A DNA stretch of 64,000 bases from Candidatus Opimibacter skivensis (GTDB taxonomy: Bacteria; Bacteroidota; Bacteroidia; Chitinophagales; Saprospiraceae), in the NCBI GenBank assembly GCA_016721905.1, contig JADKHH010000035.1, positions 1-64,000 on the forward strand, given 5' to 3'. The notes under the pieces are model-generated. The model was not told the origin of the DNA and ran no database searches. It saw only the letters and a list, made by a program, of their open reading frames with translations. Shown here in pieces: positions 1 to 10,700 of this stretch. Both the position numbers and the translations under genes were made by a program. Position 1 is the first letter of the stretch; every line of letters begins with the position of its first letter.

Positions 1-736
1 GAGAAATAAAATCCGTTAATCTTTCAAAAGATTTTTCCTTCAACGTATTCCACTGGGTTGAATCAAGGATCATTTCTACCTTGACCTCCCTGTCTTCGAT
101 GTAATCCAGTATGGCTTGTGTCCGTTCTTCAGAGCCGGGATGGGTGCTGACCCAATACAATTGATCTGGAAGACCTTTCTCTTGTTCAGACATCCTGAAC
201 ATAAAGGCAGCGAAGGCCTCAGGATCGATGCCGGCATTGATCAGGTATTCTGCTCCGGTCAGATCAGCTTCCGTCTCCAGCTTGCGGTCATAGGCAGATG
301 AAGTCAGCACTTTGACTGCTTGTTTGATAATCTCAGGGTTGCCATTTCCAGAGGTCATGGAAATGAGAACCGCCAGCCCTATTTCCTTGACGAGCTTCTG
401 CATGATGTGTCCCTTTTCGAGATGGGCAAGTTCGTGTGCGATGATACCACAGAGTTCTGCTTCGTTTTCACAATCATCGATCAGGCCGGTATACACCACC
501 ATGTGATAATCGGGCAAGGCAAATGCATTGACTTCATCCTTATCGACGAGGTGGAGTTTTATTTTTTCCCTGTCAATATCATTTCGCTCGCAAATCCGGG
601 TTAGAAGGGAATCAATCGGCACAACGACATCTTTATCTGTGATTTCATCGTTGACTTTTTTAAGAATATCCCAATAGAGATCACCAAGTTTTTCTTCAAT
701 GTTTTTGGTTGTCTTCTCTACCTGGAATATCGTCAT
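1..736 (-). CDS. M48 family zinc metallopeptidase (C-terminus beyond window)
   Basis: Read on the minus strand, the frame opening at 736 runs off the left edge. It contains HELAH (near 430-445) followed about 60 residues later by ETEAD, the HExxH plus downstream E-x-x-x-D arrangement of M48 peptidases, and then an STHPGSEER stretch typical of the family. The family cleaves peptide bonds with one zinc held by the two histidines and the downstream glutamate. The readable N-terminus begins with hydrophobic FIFLVWFG just upstream of 736, with no good start in frame. The preceding frame ends in a matching hydrophobic stretch, so a frameshift near 755-770 probably separates the true start (perhaps ATG near 812) from the body. 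It follows the DUF4870, DUF2752 and TM2 genes on the same strand. Confidence 0.85.
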   Translation of the reverse strand, partial: MTIFQVEKTTKNIEEKLGDLYWDILKKVNDEITDKDVVVPIDSLLTRICERNDIDREKIKLHLVDKDEVNAFALPDYHMVVYTGLIDDCENEAELCGIIAHELAHLEKGHIMQKLVKEIGLAVLISMTSGNGNPEIIKQAVKVLTSSAYDRKLETEADLTGAEYLINAGIDPEAFAAFMFRMSEQEKGLPDQLYWVSTHPGSEERTQAILDYIEDREVKVEMILDSTQWNTLKEKSFERLTDFIS

Positions 737-1029
737 CCAGTCGATCCGGTCCAGGCCGAACCAAACCAGAAAAATAAAGCTGCGATTGCCGAACGCAGGA
801 TTGGTTTAAGCATATTATTTTTGCAGATCATATTGGTCAGGTCACCATAAAACCACCATTCTATATGCTTGCCCTTGCGGACCTGGATGGCGGTGTAGAT
901 GGTGGCAATGAACTCCACGAGATTAAAGAGAAAAGCGGTGAACATATAGGCTATGTACTCATTGGTGACCTCTCCATCCCTGAAGAGGATACCTACCGTC
1001 CACCAGAATCCATTGGAATTGATGATCAA
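733..1029 (-). CDS. DUF4870-like membrane protein, C-terminal fragment (possibly joined to start of M48 gene)
   Basis: This frame continues the DUF4870-like protein whose N-terminus lies in another frame at 959-1243. It has hydrophobic helices (IAYMFTAFLFNLVEFIATIYTAIQV) followed by a basic RKGKH turn, as expected for the last helices of this family. Its final part, from a methionine near 812 (LKPILRSAIAALFFWFG), looks like the membrane-targeting start of the M48 peptidase. The ORF therefore probably holds the end of one gene and the start of the next, split by frameshifts. The function of DUF4870 proteins is unknown; they are small integral membrane proteins. Confidence 0.55.
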   Translation of the reverse strand: MIINSNGFWWTVGILFRDGEVTNEYIAYMFTAFLFNLVEFIATIYTAIQVRKGKHIEWWFYGDLTNMICKNNMLKPILRSAIAALFFWFGSAWTGSTG

Positions 1030-1243
1030 AGGAAAACTGGGACAACAATGCCTGGGTACAATGCCATCTGACGAAATACGTTCCTTTCCTGTTACCGAGA
1101 TAAAAAATAACGGTAGCGATGAGATTGATAATCGGCAGTGGAAGCCCGGCGATCACCGCGATCAGGGACATCAGATAACTGTTAGAAGCTTTTTCGGCTT
1201 CATGGTCACCTGGCATATATCCAATAGAGGAAGTAGTCATCAT
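959..1243 (-). CDS. DUF4870 domain-containing membrane protein, N-terminal fragment
   Basis: The first about 65 residues carry a hydrophobic helix (LMSLIAVIAGLPLPIINLIATVIFYL) and a FVRWHCTQALLSQ segment that matches the conserved F-x-R-x-H-x-x-Q-A-L-L region of DUF4870 proteins. After that the frame turns into an implausible W/R-rich tail, while the frame starting at 1029 resumes a membrane protein. This indicates a one-base shift near 1020-1035. The start ATG at 1243 overlaps the stop of the DUF2752 gene by four bases, a sign of translational coupling. No biochemical role is established for the family. Confidence 0.7.
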   Translation of the reverse strand: MMTTSSIGYMPGDHEAEKASNSYLMSLIAVIAGLPLPIINLIATVIFYLGNRKGTYFVRWHCTQALLSQFSFDHQFQWILVDGRYPLQGWRGHQ

Positions 1244-1652
1244 AAGCCTTTACATATATTCCAGATCCAATTGATGATGACCAGCCCTATGGCAGGAATG
1301 GCAATCCATTTCGACTTCAGATGATTTTCTGCCCGACCATAGAATCTCAGAAAAGATTCTTTTTTAAAGAGCAAATCAATGAGGATCCAGATAGGGCTAC
1401 TGACCATGATCAACAGGACAATGATCCCCATGGGGTTCCATTGCAGTGAATTGATCAAATGGCCGTCGAGTAGTTCGAAAACAGATCTGGTCGTACCACA
1501 TGAAGGGCATGGTACCCCTGTTATGGTTTTAATCAGGCATGTACCGGTTTCTCCAGCCCGAGTTAGCACGTTTTGTGAATTTGTATCCACAACCAAATGG
1601 AACCACCCATACAAGCCAAAAGGACAATCGTATAGAGTCTGTTTCGGCTCAT
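1240..1652 (-). CDS. DUF2752 domain-containing membrane protein
   Basis: The motif PCPSCGTTRSV is the signature of DUF2752 (CPxCGxTR), and two hydrophobic helices follow (IIVLLIMVSSPIWILIDLLF and IAIPAIGLVIINWIW). The uninterrupted frame begins at 1614, but an ATG at 1652 overlaps the TM2 gene stop as ATGA and leads into a proper membrane helix (YTIVLLACMGGSIWLWI). I therefore place the true start at 1652 with a frameshift near 1575. Function is unknown; these small proteins often sit beside TM2 and DUF4870 proteins, as here. Confidence 0.75.
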
Positions 1653-2008
1653 CAATTAGGCATAATTAGAACCTCTGAAACAGGCCATGTTTTTTCACGT
1701 GTGGCGGGCATGATCATAAACCAATCGATGATCGTCCAAATACCGAGCCCTCCGCAGGTCAGCAATTTACCTACACCCAGTCCAGTATCCCCCAGCATAA
1801 ACCTGTCTATCCCGAGTTGTCCTCCCAGCAGGGATACAATCAGATAGGTGGTAGGATCCTTAAATTGTTGCATCTGCAAGGCCGGCCATTTTGAATCGTC
1901 CACCTGGATCAGCTGTTCCCTGATCCAGCCGAGGTGATGCGCTTCAAAAAATTTGGCATTGGTCATGATAAACATATCTACTTTCTGTAATTCCATAAGG
2001 CGGGTCAT
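1652..2008 (-). CDS. TM2 domain-containing protein
   Basis: The 118-residue protein has the TM2 pattern of two helices around a glycine-rich, acidic turn: LIVSLLGGQLGIDRFMLGDTG followed by GKLLTCGGLGIWTIIDWF. The N-terminal 55 residues are polar and probably cytosolic. The stop overlaps the next start (ATGA at 1652), so it is the first gene of a coupled membrane-protein operon with DUF2752, DUF4870 and the M48 peptidase. The bacterial TM2 family has no defined biochemical role. Confidence 0.88.
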   Translation of the reverse strand: MTRLMELQKVDMFIMTNAKFFEAHHLGWIREQLIQVDDSKWPALQMQQFKDPTTYLIVSLLGGQLGIDRFMLGDTGLGVGKLLTCGGLGIWTIIDWFMIMPATREKTWPVSEVLIMPN

Positions 2009-2145
2009 TGATTTTTTGAGAAAATATTTTCAATGCAAAACAAGATATATACACTTTCTGAAACAGATGACAAAAATCTTTTTAACGGCCTTTTTTGCCT
2101 AGCCATCGGTACTGGTATTTTCATTTATCTTGTTTGCTCAATAAG

Positions 2146-2647
2146 ATGTCTATGAAATCCAATGCCTTCTTTTCTCTCCTGGCCCTTGCCGGATTATTAT
2201 TACTGGCTTGCAAGCCGGAGGTGAATGTTGAAACGAAAGTTGCTGCCGATGAACCCGAAACATTTACCTACGACTCGACCCTGGCTGCCAAACTTGGTGC
2301 CGATGATTACGGTATGAGGAAGTATGTCATGGCTTTCCTGAAAGCCGGACCTAATCAGGACCAGGATTCAGCTGGCCGCCCAATTACAGCGGGCACATCT
2401 TGATAACATCTTCCGCCTGGCAGACGAAGGAAAACTTGCCCTTGCAGGGCCGTTTTTAGATCGAGGTGAATTAAGGGGCGTATATGTATTCAATGTATCT
2501 ACTATCGAAGAAGCACAGGCCCTCACCGAAACAGATCCTGCCATCAAAGCGGGCCGCCTGGTGATGGAGTTGCATCCTTGGTACGGCTCAGCTGCGACGA
2601 TGATGGTGAATGATTGGCATAAGAAGGTGCAGAAGAAAAAGATTTGA
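2146..2647 (+). CDS. YciI-like lipoprotein (frameshifted)
   Basis: The first fragment begins MSMKSNAFF, has a hydrophobic stretch and a lipobox (LLLAC), then a linker and MRKYVMAFLKAGPNQDQD. The rest continues in another frame from about 2372: AQLQRAHLDNIFRLADEGKLALAGPF, then RGVYVFNVSTIEEAQAL and ending at the TGA at 2645-2647. Together this is a YCII-related ferredoxin-like domain behind a lipoprotein signal. The family contains a conserved His in the first half, here in QRAHLDN. The frame break lies near 2370-2380. The start could be 2146 or the in-frame ATG at 2152. Its role is unknown; it is probably an envelope protein. Confidence 0.75.
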
Positions 2648-2670
2648 TGAAAGCTGAAGGCTTTCATTTT

Positions 2671-2792
2671 CAGTGGGCAGTTTTCAGTGGGCAGTCCTCA
2701 GTTGGCAGTTGGCAGTCCTCAGTTAGCAGTCTTCAGTTTGCAGATTTCAGTCGGCAGTTATCTGCTCTCAGCCGTCAGCTATCAGCTGTCAG
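2671..2792 (+). repeat. CAGT-rich degenerate tandem repeat (GGCAGT / CTCAGTT units)
   Basis: About 120 bp consist of short imperfect units built on CAGTTGGCAGTCCTCAGTT, decaying toward the right into CAGCTATCAGCTGTCAG. It lies between two convergent genes and has no coding potential of its own. Units vary in length from 7 to about 12 bases and there are no spacers, so it is not a CRISPR array. Confidence 0.8.
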
Positions 2793-2896
2793 AAAATGAG
2801 CGACAGAGGGTCATTTGTTTCGCAGTAAAAGTATCCTGCTACAAGGAGAATATCAATATTTCGCTGCCCCTTCAGTCTACAATGCCTCTTCTGTCT

Positions 2897-3007
2897 GAAT
2901 CACGGATTGACACCGATTTCACGGATTACACGGATTTGTGTACCATATGATTATAACTGCGGGTCAGGAAATCCGTGCAATCCTTTAATCCGGTTAATCC
3001 GTGATTC
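2897..3007. repeat. Inverted repeat of CACGGATT units
   Basis: The left side carries GAATCACGGATT followed by two further CACGGATT or ACACGGATT units. The right side carries AATCCGTG, TTTAATCCGG and AATCCGTGATTC in the opposite sense. The outer 12 bases are perfect complements, so the segment could fold into a long imperfect hairpin. It could act as a bidirectional terminator or be a selfish intergenic repeat; the sequence does not decide. Confidence 0.7.
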
Positions 3008-3030
3008 CGAAATTTTTTGCACCGTGCACA

Positions 3031-3126
3031 GCTTACTGCTTACTGCTTACCGATCACCGTTTACCGATTACTGATTACTGTTTACCGATCACCGTTTACC
3101 GATCACCGTTTACCGATTACCGATTA
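3031..3126 (+). repeat. Degenerate tandem repeat of TTACTG / TTTACCGATCACCG units
   Basis: Units GCTTACTGCTTAC, CGATCACCGTTTAC and CGATTACTGATTAC alternate for about 95 bp. The array ends inside the last codons of the M1 peptidase gene, whose stop codon (complement of TTA at 3124-3126) is part of the final CGATTAC unit. The repeat may therefore have set the present stop of that gene. Confidence 0.75.
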
Positions 3127-5411
3127 CGACCTTCCAGGCGGCGTGCCGCGCTGCTGACGATAGAGTTCAAATCTTGACATCTGTTGTTGTGACGGATAGT
3201 AATTATTGCTACGATCGATGTCGGCGGTTTCGAGATAAGGGTCGAGATTGATTTGTTTGATCACTTTATCGGTGACAAATACCTGGAGACTTCTTCATTA
3301 TTCTTTCTCCAGATTTCAGCTGGTATGCGATGGACTTCCTCTGTGCTGTCGGCAAAGACAAACTTGAGGATGATGGGCATGGGTAGGCCGCCTTTGTTTT
3401 TGAAGGTTATGGAATAATAATTCTTGCTGGCTTCAACAACCGCTTTCTCTTCGGGGCTTAACTTAGAGACATAAGCCTCATAAGCTTCCTGCTCTTCCTT
3501 CTTCTTGTCCTGATCGGTATACTTATCTCTCAGGCTGCGGTCGATTTCATCCTGGGTCTGTGTGATAGCTTTTCGGTTTCGTTCGGAGGTGATGCCTAGC
3601 GGAAATTCTTCGATATACTTTTCTTCATAAGCCATCATCGAAGGGTCTTCGGGTCTGTCGGCGCGCTGCCATTGGACATCTGCTAGTTCTATATCACAGG
3701 GTTCGGTAGAAAAAAACCAACCGCGCCAGAACCAATCGAGGTCGACTGCTGAAGCATCTTCCATCGTGCGGAAAAAATCTGCGGGTGATGGGTGTTTGAA
3801 TTTCCAGCGGGTGGCATATTCCTTAAAGGCTTTATCAAAGAGCTCACGTCCCATGACGGTTTCCCGAAGTATATTTAATGCAGTTGCTGTCTTTGCATAT
3901 GCATTGCTGCCGAGTTGCTTTATATTTTCTGAATTGGACATGATGGGTTCCAGTTGATCCTGATCAGCTTTCATGTAATCGACTATTTTGAATGCCGGCC
4001 CTCTACCCGAAGGGTAATCCCTTTCCCATTGTTGCTCTGTGAGAAACTGAACGAATGTATTGAGGCCTTCATCCATCCAGGTCCACTGGCGCTCATCGGA
4101 ATTGATGATCATCGGAAAATAATTATGTCCGACTTCATGCAGGATGACACCGATCATGCCGTATTTGGTGCGGTCGCTGTAGGTACCATCTTCATTTGGT
4201 CTGCCACCATTAAACGCGATCATGGGATATTCCATGCCGATACGATCTGTGTGTATGGACCATGCTACAGGGTAAGGATAATCAACGGTGTAATGAGAAT
4301 ACCATTTCAGGGTATGCGCAATCACTTTTGTAGAATACATTTCCCATAGCGGGTTACCTTCCTTTGGATACATGGACATGGCCATGACATCGGGACTTTC
4401 GGCCTGCTTAACGGCCATCGCATCCCAGATAAATTTGCGGGAGGAGGCGAATGCAAAATCGCGGACGTTGGTTGCTTTAAAATGCCAGGTCTTTTCCGTG
4501 GGTATCCGACCGGCTTCCATCATCACTGCTTCTTCGTTGGTGATAATTTTTACAGGATCGACATAACTTTTTTGTGCCTGGGCATATCTATCATATTGCG
4601 TTTTAGTCAATATCTCTTTAGCATTCTGCAGCGTTCCAGTAGCGGCTACTGCATGATCTGCCGGTACGGTGATCTTCACATCATAGTCTCCAAACACGAG
4701 GGTGAATTCGCCGCCGCCGAGAAACTGTTTGTTTTGCCAGCCATTGATATCGTCATAGACGCACATACGCGGAAAAAACTGGGCAATGGCATACAGATAG
4801 TTGTTGTCTTTTGGAAACAACTCATATCCGGATCGTCCTCCTTCTTTAAAGCGGTCATTGATATTGTACCACCATGAAATCTTGAAAGAATAGGATGCAC
4901 CTGCGGCAAGTGGCTTGGGCAAATCAACGCGCATCATGGTTTTGTTGATCGTAAATGGCAGTGCTACTCCTTTGGCATCTGTGATGGTGAGGATATTAAA
5001 ACCGCGTTCAACAGCCTTTCCGCGTTCAAGCCGGGCGAGTTGATTCGGGGTCACCCTCTCATCAATAGATCCGGTTTGGGTGCTATAGCTATCGGACCCT
5101 TCTGCTTGTTGGTTTTGGTCGAGTTGAAGCCAGAGATAAGAAAGAGCTTCCGGGGATTGGTTGTGGTAAGTGATGGTTTCCTTGCCTGATATCTTTTGTT
5201 TGGTGTCATCGAGGTGGATCTCCATGACGTAGTCTGCTTTTTGGTGCCAATAGGCGGCACCTGGAGCGCCGCTGGCGGAGCGGGTGCTATTGGGGGTGGG
5301 CAGCATGGTGCCGAGTTGTTCGAATTTGTTGGTTTGCTGGGCGGAGGCGGGGGGTATGAAAAAAAGCGCAGCCAGGCTAAGGAATAGTGATTTCAGGAAA
5401 CAGATCCTCAT
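3124..5411 (-). CDS. M1 family metallopeptidase (secreted aminopeptidase-like)
   Basis: The protein has HEVGHNYFP near residue 425 and, 18 residues after the second His, WMDEGLN. This is the HExxH-x18-E zinc site of M1 gluzincins. GMEYPMIAFNG upstream stands where the family has its GxMEN substrate-binding loop. I chose the ATG at 5411, which gives a clean signal peptide (MRICFLKSLFLSLAALFF...ASAQQ), over the longer ORF starting at 5537. A frameshift near 3275-3290 hides the C-terminus: the other frame continues QVFVTDKVIKQINLDPY and runs to a stop at 3124. Total length is about 760 residues, usual for the Bacteroidota M1 group. It is probably exported to the periplasm or surface for peptide degradation. 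Confidence 0.9.
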
Positions 5412-5965
5412 AAAGCAGTGATTTCGATTGATGAAACAAAATACATGAAATAGGATAGATGGGAGTAGAATTTGGATGGAAGTGGCTTGGGAGTAGACGG
5501 TGTGGGGGAAGGCTAGCCAAAGAATTTCAGAACCCAATAAAGGAGAAATTAAATTCAGTATAGTGTCTTGAACAGTTGATAAAAATAATACAAGTGCTCA
5601 AGATAATCTCAAATCGAATTGCTCATACACCTCGAAAATAGAACCTGGCTCACAATATCACCACTTTGCTGCTATAATCACCTATTGGTGAAAAGACTAG
5701 ACGCAATCTATCCTTACTTGAACGAGAGCTGAGCAATTTACATCCATGTAAAAGTTGTACTGTGGCTAGGGTCTATTTAGAGAACATCTAAAATGTATAT
5801 CTGCCTAAGTGCCAGAATTATCGTGAATTTTCGTAGCTTTATTGAAATAACACAATAGCCTCTTCTACTAAAGTAAGGTATTAGAAATGAATCCAATTTT
5901 AAAGTTGAAGAAAATATCAGAAGTAAAACATATGTCGCTGCCTCTAAATTTAAAACTTACAAACA
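5412..5965. other. Intergenic region without recognised gene
   Basis: This AT-rich stretch lies between the divergent M1 peptidase and giant repeat-protein genes, so it should hold both promoters. A TAGCTTTA near 5840 is one base off the Bacteroidetes -7 consensus TAnnTTTG, but I find no matching -33 element and do not call it. No convincing ORF, RNA gene or repeat was seen. Confidence 0.5.
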
Positions 5966-7648
5966 ATGGGAAAGTTATTATACTCTTTAATAATATTCAC
6001 AACATTTCAGGTTTCTTTAATTGCTCAAGATCCTGAATTCGTCTGGGCAAATCAGTTGGGTGGAACAAATGAAGATATTGCATTCAATATCACAACAGAT
6101 GTAAATGGTAATATTTATATCACAGGTTGGTTTTCAGGGACTTGCGACTTTGATCCAAGTTCTGCAACATACAACCTTACTTCTTTTGGCGGCACGGATA
6201 TTTTCGTTTCAAAACTTGATGGAGAAGGCAATTTTATTTGGGCTAAACAAATGGGAGGCCCTTTGACCCAGCAAAGTGGATCTATTTTTGTTGATAATAA
6301 TGGATATGTCTATACAACAGGTCAGTTTCAATCTACATGTGATTTCGACCCAGGGTCAGGAATTTACAATCTAACATCTTTCGGAAGCACAGATATTTTC
6401 GTCTCGAAACTAGATTCCTTAGGAAATTTCGTTTGGGCTAAACAAATGGGAGGAACATTCAGCGAAATAGGGTACTCAATCACAGTCGATGCCAATGGGA
6501 ATGTTTATACTACAGGTTACTTTTCTACAAGTCTATTTGGAGGCACTAGTGACTTTGACCCGGGCTCTTCGACATATAATTTTCATTCGTTTGGAGGATT
6601 TGACATATTTGTATCTAAGCTAAATTCCTCGGGAAATTTCGTTTGGGCTAAACAAATGGGAGGAACAAACAATGATGAAAGTCATTCTATTTCAATTACA
6701 AACAATGGTACAAGTTATATATCAGGCCACTTTCGCGGCACCTGCGATTTCGATCCAAGCTCTCAAACTTATAATCTGTCAGCCCAAAATGCGGATATAT
6801 TTACAGCAAAATTAGATTCCTCAGGCAATTTCGTTTGGGCTAAACAAATGGGAGGAATAAGTGATGATATCAGTTGGTCCCTTTCAATTGATGAAAATGA
6901 GAATTCATATATAACCGGATCCTTTGCTGGCACATGCGACTTTGACCCAAGTTCTAATGCTTTCAATCTCACTTCATTTGGTAGTAATGACGTTTTCATC
7001 GCTAAATTAGATGTTTCAGGCAATTTTGTTTGGGCGAAACAATTGGGAGGCACAAGTAATGATGTAGGCTCCTCAATTTCCAATGATGGCTTTGGAAATG
7101 TTATAACTATTGGCCGCTTTGAAAACTCATGTGATTTCGATCCATCCGCGGATACAAATAATCTTATCTCGTTTGGAGGGACAGACATTTTTGTCTCAAA
7201 GCTAGATTCGATCGGCAACTTCTTTTGGGCTAATCAAATGGGAGGTGCAAGTAATGATATCGGTTATTCTATTGCACTTGATAACAACGGTAATAATTAT
7301 TCAACAGGGTACTTTAATGGAACAGGCGATTTCGACCCGAGTTCACAATCATACAATTTAACTTCATTTGGAAATGTAGATATTTTTGTTGTAAAGCTAC
7401 TGGAAGAATGTTTAGCTGTGAATATTTCAATAGAACCGATGAGTCAAACTGCAAATGTTTGCGGCAATGCAACTTTTACTATTACTGCAAATGGCCCTCC
7501 TCCATTTAATTATACATGGTATAAAAATGGTATAATTATCACAAATGCAAATTCCCACCAATATTCAACCCTTCTCTTAATCTTACTGACGATGGAAATA
7601 CTTACTACTGTATTGTCTCCAACTGCAATGGAGTCAATTAGACACTAG
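5966..7648 (+). CDS. Giant secreted protein, fragment A: signal peptide, SBBP-type propeller repeats, Ig-like start
   Basis: It starts with a signal peptide (MGKLLYSLIIFTTFQVSLIAQ) and then has eight or nine repeats of about 55 residues on the pattern FVWAKQMGG..., GN.Y.TG.F.GTCDFDPSS, YNLTSFG..DIFVSKLD. This is the SBBP/beta-propeller-like repeat of secreted Bacteroidota proteins. After the repeats an Ig-like domain begins (FTITANGPPPFNYTWYKNG). The frame then breaks near 7578: another frame reads NLTDDGNTYYCIVSNCNGVN, the rest of the Ig fold, and a second break near 7637 leads into fragment B. Fragments A to E read as one gene of about 10.6 kb. Confidence 0.85.
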   Translation: MGKLLYSLIIFTTFQVSLIAQDPEFVWANQLGGTNEDIAFNITTDVNGNIYITGWFSGTCDFDPSSATYNLTSFGGTDIFVSKLDGEGNFIWAKQMGGPLTQQSGSIFVDNNGYVYTTGQFQSTCDFDPGSGIYNLTSFGSTDIFVSKLDSLGNFVWAKQMGGTFSEIGYSITVDANGNVYTTGYFSTSLFGGTSDFDPGSSTYNFHSFGGFDIFVSKLNSSGNFVWAKQMGGTNNDESHSISITNNGTSYISGHFRGTCDFDPSSQTYNLSAQNADIFTAKLDSSGNFVWAKQMGGISDDISWSLSIDENENSYITGSFAGTCDFDPSSNAFNLTSFGSNDVFIAKLDVSGNFVWAKQLGGTSNDVGSSISNDGFGNVITIGRFENSCDFDPSADTNNLISFGGTDIFVSKLDSIGNFFWANQMGGASNDIGYSIALDNNGNNYSTGYFNGTGDFDPSSQSYNLTSFGNVDIFVVKLLEECLAVNISIEPMSQTANVCGNATFTITANGPPPFNYTWYKNGIIITNANSHQYSTLLLILLTMEILTTVLSPTAMESIRH

Positions 7649-7700
7649 TACAACTGCAACTTTAACTGTTATTCCTCCCTGCATATTCAGTCTGCCTAGT

Positions 7701-10700
7701 GTGACACTTAATAAATCAATTGCTGTTCCTGGTGAAAATATAATTGTAACGGGGTCAAATTTCACCCCAAATGGGGACATTGATGTACTTATCGAAAATG
7801 AAAGTGGACAAGATGTTAGAGGAGTAATCCCAATAACCTATATTAATCCCGGAATGTTTGAGTTTACGTTGCTAGTGCCATCGACTTTTAGTGATGGCGA
7901 ATACACAGTAACTGCCCAGGATATCTCGACTGGCAATACTACACCTCCAAAATCCTTTATTGTAAATAACTTCATTTTTACACCTCTGGAAATTACCTTT
8001 CCTTCTATCACCAGCACCATTTTTAAATACAAAACCTTTGATATTGAATGGAAAGACTTCATATCGAGCGCTCCAGTTAACGGACAGACCGGAGAATTGC
8101 TAAAAGAGTATACAATTGAAGCCAGTCCAAATAATGGAGGAATATGGTACCAAATTGCAACAAAGACCTATAAGGCTACAACAGGCAAGTCCAATACATT
8201 TACCTACCCCTACAGCGTGACCACGATAGGTCCTTATCTATTTAGGATCACCGAAATAGGTAATCCGCAAAATACAGCAACCAGCCCTCCTCTAACTGCC
8301 ATTGAATGCGATGATGGAGGGTTTGTTGCAAGTCTTCAATGGGATGCCACGGTTCCAGATGACGTAAAAAGTAAAAAACCATATCCATATGGATTAGCTG
8401 CTGATGGTGCGGCAAGAATATATGTGAAACTCAATAAAAATAATGCCACTTTAGGTGTTTCTACTATTCAAGCAACCATTCAAACAGTTGGAAATAATGG
8501 ATACTCAGGCACTGCATTACTTGGAAGAATTGCTCATGCCTCCGCGACCGAAATTATTTCTACAAGCACTACATACCCTGCGGGGTCTAATAATAACAGT
8601 AATGCTAATAGTTATTGGTTTTGGCTTGTTGCACCAGATGACTTCACGACCGATTTGAGTAGTGAGGAGAAGTATAGAGAAATAAACGTTGATTTTACAA
8701 TTACCTACTCTGATAATTCAACAGAGCTTATTACACTTTGTGAACCCATCCAAATATGTCGTCCAGCTCTCGTTTTTGCTCATGGAATATTGGGAACCCA
8801 AGAATCATTTAAATATGCGCAGTTTAACAATAATAGTGGCGGCACATCATACTTTAGCCTTGCAGACTTTGACATTTGGAAGGAAGTTAAACTTCTAGAT
8901 CTTAAAGAATGGGGCTCGTATCAGGTAAATGCCGATATATTATTGGGGAAGGATCCAGACGAAAATCAAACTTATGAAAATTCAATTATTTCTATTATTA
9001 AACAAATGCATTTTTATGGATTCGCAAATAAGCGGATTGATTATGTCGCACATAGTATGGGTGGAGCAGTAGGTCGAACTGTGATTAACAATGGTGGATC
9101 ATGGTATAGTCCAGGAGTGTATCAACTCAGAAATTATGGCAAAGGCTACATTAACAAATATATTTCCATATGCACACCTCACAACGGATCACCAATAGCT
9201 GATGTAGCAGTTGATGCATTTAATGCGATAATATTATTAGCTGGTCAGAATTCAGTATCAGCTACAATTGCTGGAGCTGTCTTGGCTACTAGCTACTTTA
9301 AGGATCTTGGGTTTGTTTACAAAGGAAGTATTTCACAAGCTATAGCAAATTTGCAAGCTCAATCAGGAGGTGTTCAGCAAACCGAAACAACGGTTAAGAA
9401 TCATTTGATTAGTGCTGATGTTGACGAATATAATAATACTTCGCAGAATGATGTTCTAAATAGTATCAGCACCTCAGATGTATTCGGATTAGGAATGACT
9501 GCTCTTTTTAAGGCTATTAGAGTAGTTTCACCAATTCAGAATTTCTTTAGTACAAATTATGGTAGTTCTGCATACTTATCAAATTCTGATCTCATTGTAC
9601 CCCTTTCGAGTCAGTTGGCTGGCAAACTGCAACCTTCCCCTTTTGACATAACCACGAATACTACTGGTGTTTCAAAGACATCCATCATATATGGACTCGA
9701 TAAGCAGCATGTAGGAATTCAAAAGAATTTATCAATAGGCACAAGACTAAAAGTTTTGTTGAATGCTCAGATGGCTTCAGGATTTTTTGATGAAACCATT
9801 CCACCATACACCGTCAATCAAAATTTAGTAGGTGATGGTGAAATCCTCAGTAGGAGAAGCACTGGCTGTATGGACACGGTACTTGCCTACATCGATACAT
9901 TTAAAATCAAGATAACTAGTCCGACATCAAACTCCATTTTATACATTGATAGCTCTTTGCAAATTGCCATTAATTTAAAAGATACAATAGGATTTGAGAA
10001 TTTACGGGTATTATACAAATCAACATTTTATTACTCAACGGCAAAGGACTCTATTCAATACTTTCTTACGACAATTAATCCTTCTGATCTTGGCTTGAAC
10101 TCTATAGTTGCAGTTGCTCAGTATGATTCCATGGGATGTACAGTGTATTATATTGATACGATTGCAATTAATGTAGCTACGCTAGATAGTTTGGAAGGGT
10201 TTTATATAACCCCTAGGGCCAGATACTTAAATCCTGTTCAGGATTTTGCACCAGTTTATCATGCTGTGTATAGCACATGTATTGGCGTTTTAAGACCAGA
10301 AGCAGATTCTCTCACATTTATGATTCTTGATACAAATGTTGTTGTTTACGATTCATTGTATCGTAATTTCGTAACAAAAGATACAGGTTCAACACATATT
10401 GTATTTTCATTTGAGGGCTATAATGACACCATGTTCGTCTATATTTCTACTAAAAATATTGACAATGTGTCAAGTATTTGTCCTTTGGACAGTATATTCC
10501 TATATGCGGGTGTTACTGATAGTACAAAATCATATCAATGGCAGGTAGACACGCTTAATGGTTTTTCTAATATTATAGATAACCTAAATTATACTGGCAC
10601 TGACAGCTCTACACTTATTATTAATAGCACACCATCCCAATGGTTTGATTACAAATATCGCTGCATAATCTCGGACGCATATGGCGCAACTGAAAGTGAT

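Noticed and set aside
2368..2667. Minus-strand ORF
   Set aside because: Antisense to the YciI-like lipoprotein, which has clear domain logic.
3031..3126. Possible CRISPR array
   Set aside because: Units are 7-14 bases, overlapping and degenerate, with no unique spacers.
5412..5537. N-terminal extension of the M1 peptidase from 5537
   Set aside because: The signal peptide starts at 5411; the extension would bury it.
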